From positions 318 through 28,788 of the IMG/VR virus record IMGVR_UViG_3300030099_000923: DNA of 28,471 bases; one strand, given 5' to 3'. Within the stretch, counting starts at the first letter, position 1. Every line of letters starts with the position of its first letter. Of the stretch, positions 25,253 through 28,471 are shown in pieces. Below the pieces are notes generated by a model. The model was not told the DNA's origin and did not search any database. It saw only the letters and a program-made list of their open reading frames with translations. The translations under genes were made by a program, and so were the position numbers. Source of the DNA: a virus.

Positions 25253-25576
25253 ATGACTGGAATAGGTGGATGTAGAAGTAGCGGTAGGCTTCAAAACGAT
25301 AAACAGATTATAAAAGGACAAGGCAAAGTTATCAGTATTCATGGGATTGTAATTGGTGCGGCATCTGCAATGATAGAACTTTATGATGTTGATGATGCAG
25401 GTGATATTGCGGCAGATAATCTTGTGGGTGTATTAGGACTTGAAAAATCGGCTAGTGGAGAAGCAAGATACGCTGAATCTGACTTACATGGTGTTCTATT
25501 TAAAATAGGTCTTTATGCAGATATAACTTATTTGACTGGTTCTAGTGGTGCGGCTTTCACCGTTGAGTTTAATTGA
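25253..25576 (+). CDS. small beta-rich structural-type protein (107 aa)
   Basis: It starts at ATG 25253 behind CGAGG. The protein is Gly/Ala-rich with alternating hydrophobic strands (GKVISIHGIVIGAASAMIEL, then HGVLFKIGLYADITYL) and ends in a strand TVEFN. Its profile is that of a small virion surface or fibre-like module. No family is recognised. It heads the promoter-like second unit. Confidence 0.65.
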   Translation: MTGIGGCRSSGRLQNDKQIIKGQGKVISIHGIVIGAASAMIELYDVDDAGDIAADNLVGVLGLEKSASGEARYAESDLHGVLFKIGLYADITYLTGSSGAAFTVEFN

Positions 25577-25585
25577 GGGTTATAG

Positions 25586-25963
25586 ATGGCGGCAATAGAT
25601 AAAGATACGAGACTAATAATGACAATAATGTATGTAGGCGCAATGGCTGGAATGAATGTTTATTTCTATTCAGTGTATGGTGCTGAATTACCATTTACTG
25701 CTTTTACACATGCAGTATTATTCAGCCTAATTACGGTTGGAGTTATAATGTTACAAAAATCACTATTTGACATGGTGGTTAATGAACGATTTGAAATGTG
25801 GTTACTAAATAGAAAGATTGACCTTTATTGGGAAAAGAAATCAAGAGATGAAGCACAAAGAAAGAAAATAAAAGATTCAATGGCTCAAAGGAATTTAAAT
25901 TATTATTCCCCACAGCCGTCTTATGATGAGGTAAATGAATCCTTCCTAAAGGCATTAGAGTGA
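25586..25963 (+). CDS. membrane protein with two transmembrane helices
   Basis: This 125-aa protein starts at ATG 25586 behind GAGGGTTATAG. Hydrophobic helices cover residues about 10-30 (IMTIMYVGAMAGMNVYFY) and 39-60 (FTHAVLFSLITVGVIMLQ). A charged C-terminal half of about 65 residues likely faces the cytoplasm. It is followed by another membrane protein and an Arf-like GTPase. A role in host membrane modification, entry or egress is possible; no holin family was recognised. Confidence 0.7.
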   Translation: MAAIDKDTRLIMTIMYVGAMAGMNVYFYSVYGAELPFTAFTHAVLFSLITVGVIMLQKSLFDMVVNERFEMWLLNRKIDLYWEKKSRDEAQRKKIKDSMAQRNLNYYSPQPSYDEVNESFLKALE

Positions 25964-25975
25964 AGGTGATTACCT

Positions 25976-26185
25976 TTGTTAGATAGACTCTTAGGAGTAG
26001 ATGAGCAGTCTTTGGCTTATGATTTATCAAGAGCGCATTCAGCAGATGTTTTCTTTTTAAAATTAAGAGCATGGATTTGGGGAACGATTGCTGGTGTTTC
26101 TTGTTTTATAATCGGTAATGTTTTAGGTCACTTTGGTTTCGATTTAATTAGAATGACAATTAACAGTTTTAATGGTATATTCTAG
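25976..26185 (+). CDS. small membrane protein (69 aa)
   Basis: It starts at TTG 25976 after GGTGATTACCT. Residues 1-30 are polar/helical; residues about 33-55 form one transmembrane helix (WGTIAGVSCFIIGNVLG), followed by an amphipathic C-terminus. It forms a compact set with the upstream two-helix protein and the downstream GTPase, whose N-terminus is also hydrophobic. Function unknown. Confidence 0.65.
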   Translation: MLDRLLGVDEQSLAYDLSRAHSADVFFLKLRAWIWGTIAGVSCFIIGNVLGHFGFDLIRMTINSFNGIF

Positions 26186-26196
26186 GTGGGTTTAAT

Positions 26197-26874
26197 GTGG
26201 CAACACTACTTACAGGATTTGCAATTATAACCGCAGAAGCGGCGGCGGCATTTTATAGACGAATTCACGCTTTAAACTTTGGAGTGTATGGTGCTAGTAA
26301 AGTTGGCAAAACTACATTACATAGTCAATTAAGAACTAGGGGAGAAGTACCCGTTATTAGAGATAGAACTGTAGGATTGAAAAGAGCAACAAGAAAAGTT
26401 GTAAAAATTGATAAGGATTCTAGGACAATTAAAACTGCTGATGTTGGTGGTCAAACTTATTTTTGGGAAGAATGGAAAAAAGATATGCGTAAAAGAAAAG
26501 TAAAATATATTATTTTTATGATAGATGATAGGCACTTATCGGAAGCATATAATTTAGAACATCAGTTATCTTGGAAATACTTGGTAGATGTTGTATGTGA
26601 TGAATATTGGCGATTACCAAAGGGTAAGTCTAAAAAGAAGAAGGATAAGGATTTCCCCATCGCAGTAGGTATATGGGCGAATAAGTTTGATTTGTGGAAG
26701 GATAAATATGAACACAACGGGGCCATTGACAAGCATCCTATTTTTGAACCGTTCAAACTCGGAATGCAACGATTACAGGATAGAGGTATTCCCTGTTTCA
26801 AATACATCGTGTCTGCGAAGTCCGACCCAGAAATGGTCTACAGAGGAATAATGACAATGGTAAAGGAGTATTGA
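26197..26874 (+). CDS. Arf/Ras-like small GTPase with hydrophobic N-terminus
   Basis: This 225-aa protein carries all main G-motifs: P-loop GASKVGKTT (32-40, K38), a switch I candidate DRTVGLKRAT, G3 DVGGQ (82-86, with the catalytic-type Gln of Arf proteins), G4 NKFD (162-165) and G5 SAK (206-208). Residues 3-20 are hydrophobic and may anchor it to a membrane. It starts at GTG 26197 behind GGTGGG; a nearby out-of-frame ATG gives only 11 codons. Small GTPases of this type are rare in viruses. Linkage to two membrane proteins suggests a membrane-related role. Confidence 0.85.
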   Translation: MATLLTGFAIITAEAAAAFYRRIHALNFGVYGASKVGKTTLHSQLRTRGEVPVIRDRTVGLKRATRKVVKIDKDSRTIKTADVGGQTYFWEEWKKDMRKRKVKYIIFMIDDRHLSEAYNLEHQLSWKYLVDVVCDEYWRLPKGKSKKKKDKDFPIAVGIWANKFDLWKDKYEHNGAIDKHPIFEPFKLGMQRLQDRGIPCFKYIVSAKSDPEMVYRGIMTMVKEY

Positions 26875-26878
26875 TAAA

Positions 26879-27499
26879 ATGGCAAGCATATATACACCAA
26901 ACATAATAGGAAGTAATAATACAATGATTAACCCTTTAAAAATTAGTAGTAACGCTAGGAATGCAGGGCCAATTATAAATTATGAGTTTAAGACTTTTAC
27001 ATTAAAGAAACAATTAAAGGAATTACTTACAATTTTAAAACCTGAAAAGAAAAGATTTATTTTTCAATATGGATATAAATTTAATATTAGAGATAGATGT
27101 GTGGTTTGTGGAGCACATCATATATGGGAAGCGGGAGATAATCTTAGGCCACCTATCCCTCTAACTGGTGTAACAAAGGGTAGACCATTAAGAGGAACTT
27201 ATTGTCCTAGACATGCTTCTATGCATAAACAACTAGAAATGATAGAGCAACAAGTCATTGCCGAGAAACATGGATTAGAGTTTAAAAAGTATATTCCTAA
27301 ACCAAAAGTTCCACAACTTATGAATAGGGGACCACTAGTTACTCTTTCACAGGGAGATATAATTTCATTAACCTCTAAAGGTTGGCAAATCACACCGCCA
27401 CAAGCGGAAACCACAACAGCGGAACAAAAGTTAGTAGAATTACTTATAGAATTAAAAGGAAAAATAGGACAAATAGATGAATTAGTAGGTGAAGAATAA
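26879..27499 (+). CDS. zinc-binding protein of unknown role (206 aa)
   Basis: It starts at ATG 26879 behind TTGATAAA. A single zinc site is likely, formed by C74-x2-C77, H80/H81, C109 and H112 (CVVCGAHH, then CPRHASMH), arranged like an HNH-less zinc knuckle. The N-terminal 60 residues include a charged helix. The C-terminal part has a small beta segment followed by a helix ending acidic. No nuclease motif is seen. It may be a virion or tail assembly component. Confidence 0.65.
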   Translation: MASIYTPNIIGSNNTMINPLKISSNARNAGPIINYEFKTFTLKKQLKELLTILKPEKKRFIFQYGYKFNIRDRCVVCGAHHIWEAGDNLRPPIPLTGVTKGRPLRGTYCPRHASMHKQLEMIEQQVIAEKHGLEFKKYIPKPKVPQLMNRGPLVTLSQGDIISLTSKGWQITPPQAETTTAEQKLVELLIELKGKIGQIDELVGEE

Positions 27500-28203
27500 T
27501 GGGAATATTAGGAACAAGTAACGGTGCATTAGCATCACAAATGAATCAACATAGTACTGATAATTTTAAAGCAATGAATAATCTTTTAACATTACAAGAT
27601 AATCATGTAGAAGAGTTTTTACTTTATCATGGTGAATCATTCTTTACGGCTTATGAAAAATTACTAGAGGATGTTATTGAAAGAGTTATGAGTAAAATGT
27701 TAACTAAATTGCATTTTAAATTAGAAGCAACTCAAGGAGATATTAAGTTAGAAAAAATGTGCCTTGCTGAATATGAAAGAATAACAGAGGAAAATATTCA
27801 ACTAGATATACAGCAAATATTGGGAGCATCTATAAACCAAGAAGTTGTTTATCAAAGACAGATGGCTAAGAGTCAATACTTAGAAGCACAGGGATTTGGT
27901 GATGGTGGTTCTCCAGCGGGCCAAGGAATGCCAGCGAATACAGGAATGATGAACAACCAAGTTCCTAATAATATTCAAGGACAACCGATGACTGGAGGAA
28001 TGAATCAAAATATGGCTATGGGCCAAGCGGCAATGACAAATCAATCTGGTTATCCAGTTCCGCCAGCAGGTTATGATAACTATAACAATCCATACTGGAT
28101 AGACCCTGCTACTGGTCAAGCAAGTTATAATCCTCCAAGTGCAGGTTTAGGATTAGGTAAGATGATACAAAAGGGTGCGGCATGGGCTAAATGGCTTGCT
28201 TAA
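27499..28203 (+). CDS. helical protein with Gln/Gly/Met/Asn-rich tail (234 aa)
   Basis: Its ATG shares a base with the previous stop and follows GGTGA. Residues 15-135 are helical, with probable coiled coil (EEFLLYHGESFFTAYEKLL and following). Residues about 135-220 are low-complexity, rich in Gly, Gln, Asn, Met and Pro (GGMNQNMAMGQAAMTNQ). The C-terminus ends AAWAKWLA. It is probably a virion or tail-linked protein; no family recognised. Confidence 0.65.
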   Translation: MGILGTSNGALASQMNQHSTDNFKAMNNLLTLQDNHVEEFLLYHGESFFTAYEKLLEDVIERVMSKMLTKLHFKLEATQGDIKLEKMCLAEYERITEENIQLDIQQILGASINQEVVYQRQMAKSQYLEAQGFGDGGSPAGQGMPANTGMMNNQVPNNIQGQPMTGGMNQNMAMGQAAMTNQSGYPVPPAGYDNYNNPYWIDPATGQASYNPPSAGLGLGKMIQKGAAWAKWLA

Positions 28204-28214
28204 GGGTGAGTTAG

Positions 28215-28471
28215 ATGGCTGAAGAAAAAAGATTTTATCTTCCCATAGTAGGCAAAACCGATGTTAGATTAAAAAATATAGATGATTATAATGTTAAAAA
28301 ACTCGTATTAGATTACATTTTTATATATTATGAAAAGGATAGGATGGGATTAGAAAACTTAGATGAACTTTTAGAAGAACAAGATGAAGAGTTTGAAAAG
28401 AGAAATAAAGAATATACTCAAGAAAATATAAACACTTTATATGATTCATTTAGTGAGGCTTTAGAGTCTGT
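28215..28471 (+). CDS. 5' part of an unknown acidic protein (runs off the window)
   Basis: It starts at ATG 28215 behind GGGTGAG, 11 bases after the previous stop, and stays open to the end of the window, giving 85 residues. It begins MAEEKRFYLPIVGKTDVRLK, then a Leu/Glu-rich helical segment. It looks like a small structural or assembly-chaperone-type protein, but too little is visible for a call. Confidence 0.7.
   Translation, partial: MAEEKRFYLPIVGKTDVRLKNIDDYNVKKLVLDYIFIYYEKDRMGLENLDELLEEQDEEFEKRNKEYTQENINTLYDSFSEALES

Noticed and set aside
26195-26230. ATG start overlapping the GTPase GTG
   Set aside because: This frame closes after 11 codons, while the GTG frame encodes a full GTPase.

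Overview
The window is a compact, AT-rich, one-direction (all +) late region of a tailed virus with an HK97-type capsid, or of a provirus derived from one. TerL, portal, a U35/XkdF-like prohead protease fused to a scaffold, and an HK97-type major capsid protein can all be recognised. The host looks archaeal. Most genes are preceded by GGTGAT-type ribosome binding sites only 3-5 nt from ATG, GTG or TTG starts, and the two longest intergenic gaps both hold TATA-like elements. A marine archaeal (magrovirus-like) virus is a reasonable guess, but taxonomy cannot be settled from this window. No tRNA, rRNA, CRISPR or insertion sequence was seen, and no stretch over 50 bases lacks a gene.

Layout. Positions 1-1375 hold the end of an unknown gene and a class II CCA-adding/poly(A) polymerase-type nucleotidyltransferase. 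Positions 1408-8791 hold a zinc protein, a 430-aa unknown, a tandem zinc/HTH protein (candidate small terminase) and two very large unknown proteins. Positions 8796-11418 are a block of seven small, mostly very basic proteins (DUF5872-like, winged-helix, EF-hand, zinc-ribbon, GNAT-like). Positions 11420-15856 hold TerL, a wHTH-LAGLIDADG protein and a portal with zinc insertions. Positions 15856-18940 hold small proteins and a 503-aa unknown. Positions 18951-21431 hold a large ATP-dependent DNA ligase. Positions 21432-25205 are the capsid operon (promoter, protease-scaffold, MCP, two small capsid-associated proteins). Positions 25206-28471 hold a second promoter-like gap, a small beta-rich protein, two membrane proteins, an Arf-like GTPase, a zinc protein, a Gln/Gly/Met-rich protein and the start of one more gene.

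The main discovery candidate is a short shared peptide. At least thirteen otherwise unrelated proteins begin with the same roughly 8-residue tag, M-[S/T/N/D]-W-x-x-[I/V/L]-L-K, and one carries it internally. The C-terminal tails of the protease-scaffold and of a 78-aa protein (IAKM[D/S]W[S/D]DIN..LV.RL) contain the same M-x-W-x-D-I core, and three tagged proteins also have a tag-like C-terminus. TerL, portal, MCP, ligase, GTPase and the membrane proteins lack it. I infer a capsid-loading code, analogous to the N-terminal capsid-targeting sequence of phage T4 internal proteins, that would recruit DNA-binding proteins and enzymes into the prohead. The tag also corrects several gene starts, because in each case it coincides with a GGTGAT-like site.

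Other points of interest are a probable nested in-frame scaffold start behind a strong AAGGAGG, an exact 56-residue tandem duplication of a CCHH zinc/HTH unit, a zinc-decorated portal, and a virus-encoded Arf-like GTPase next to two membrane proteins.
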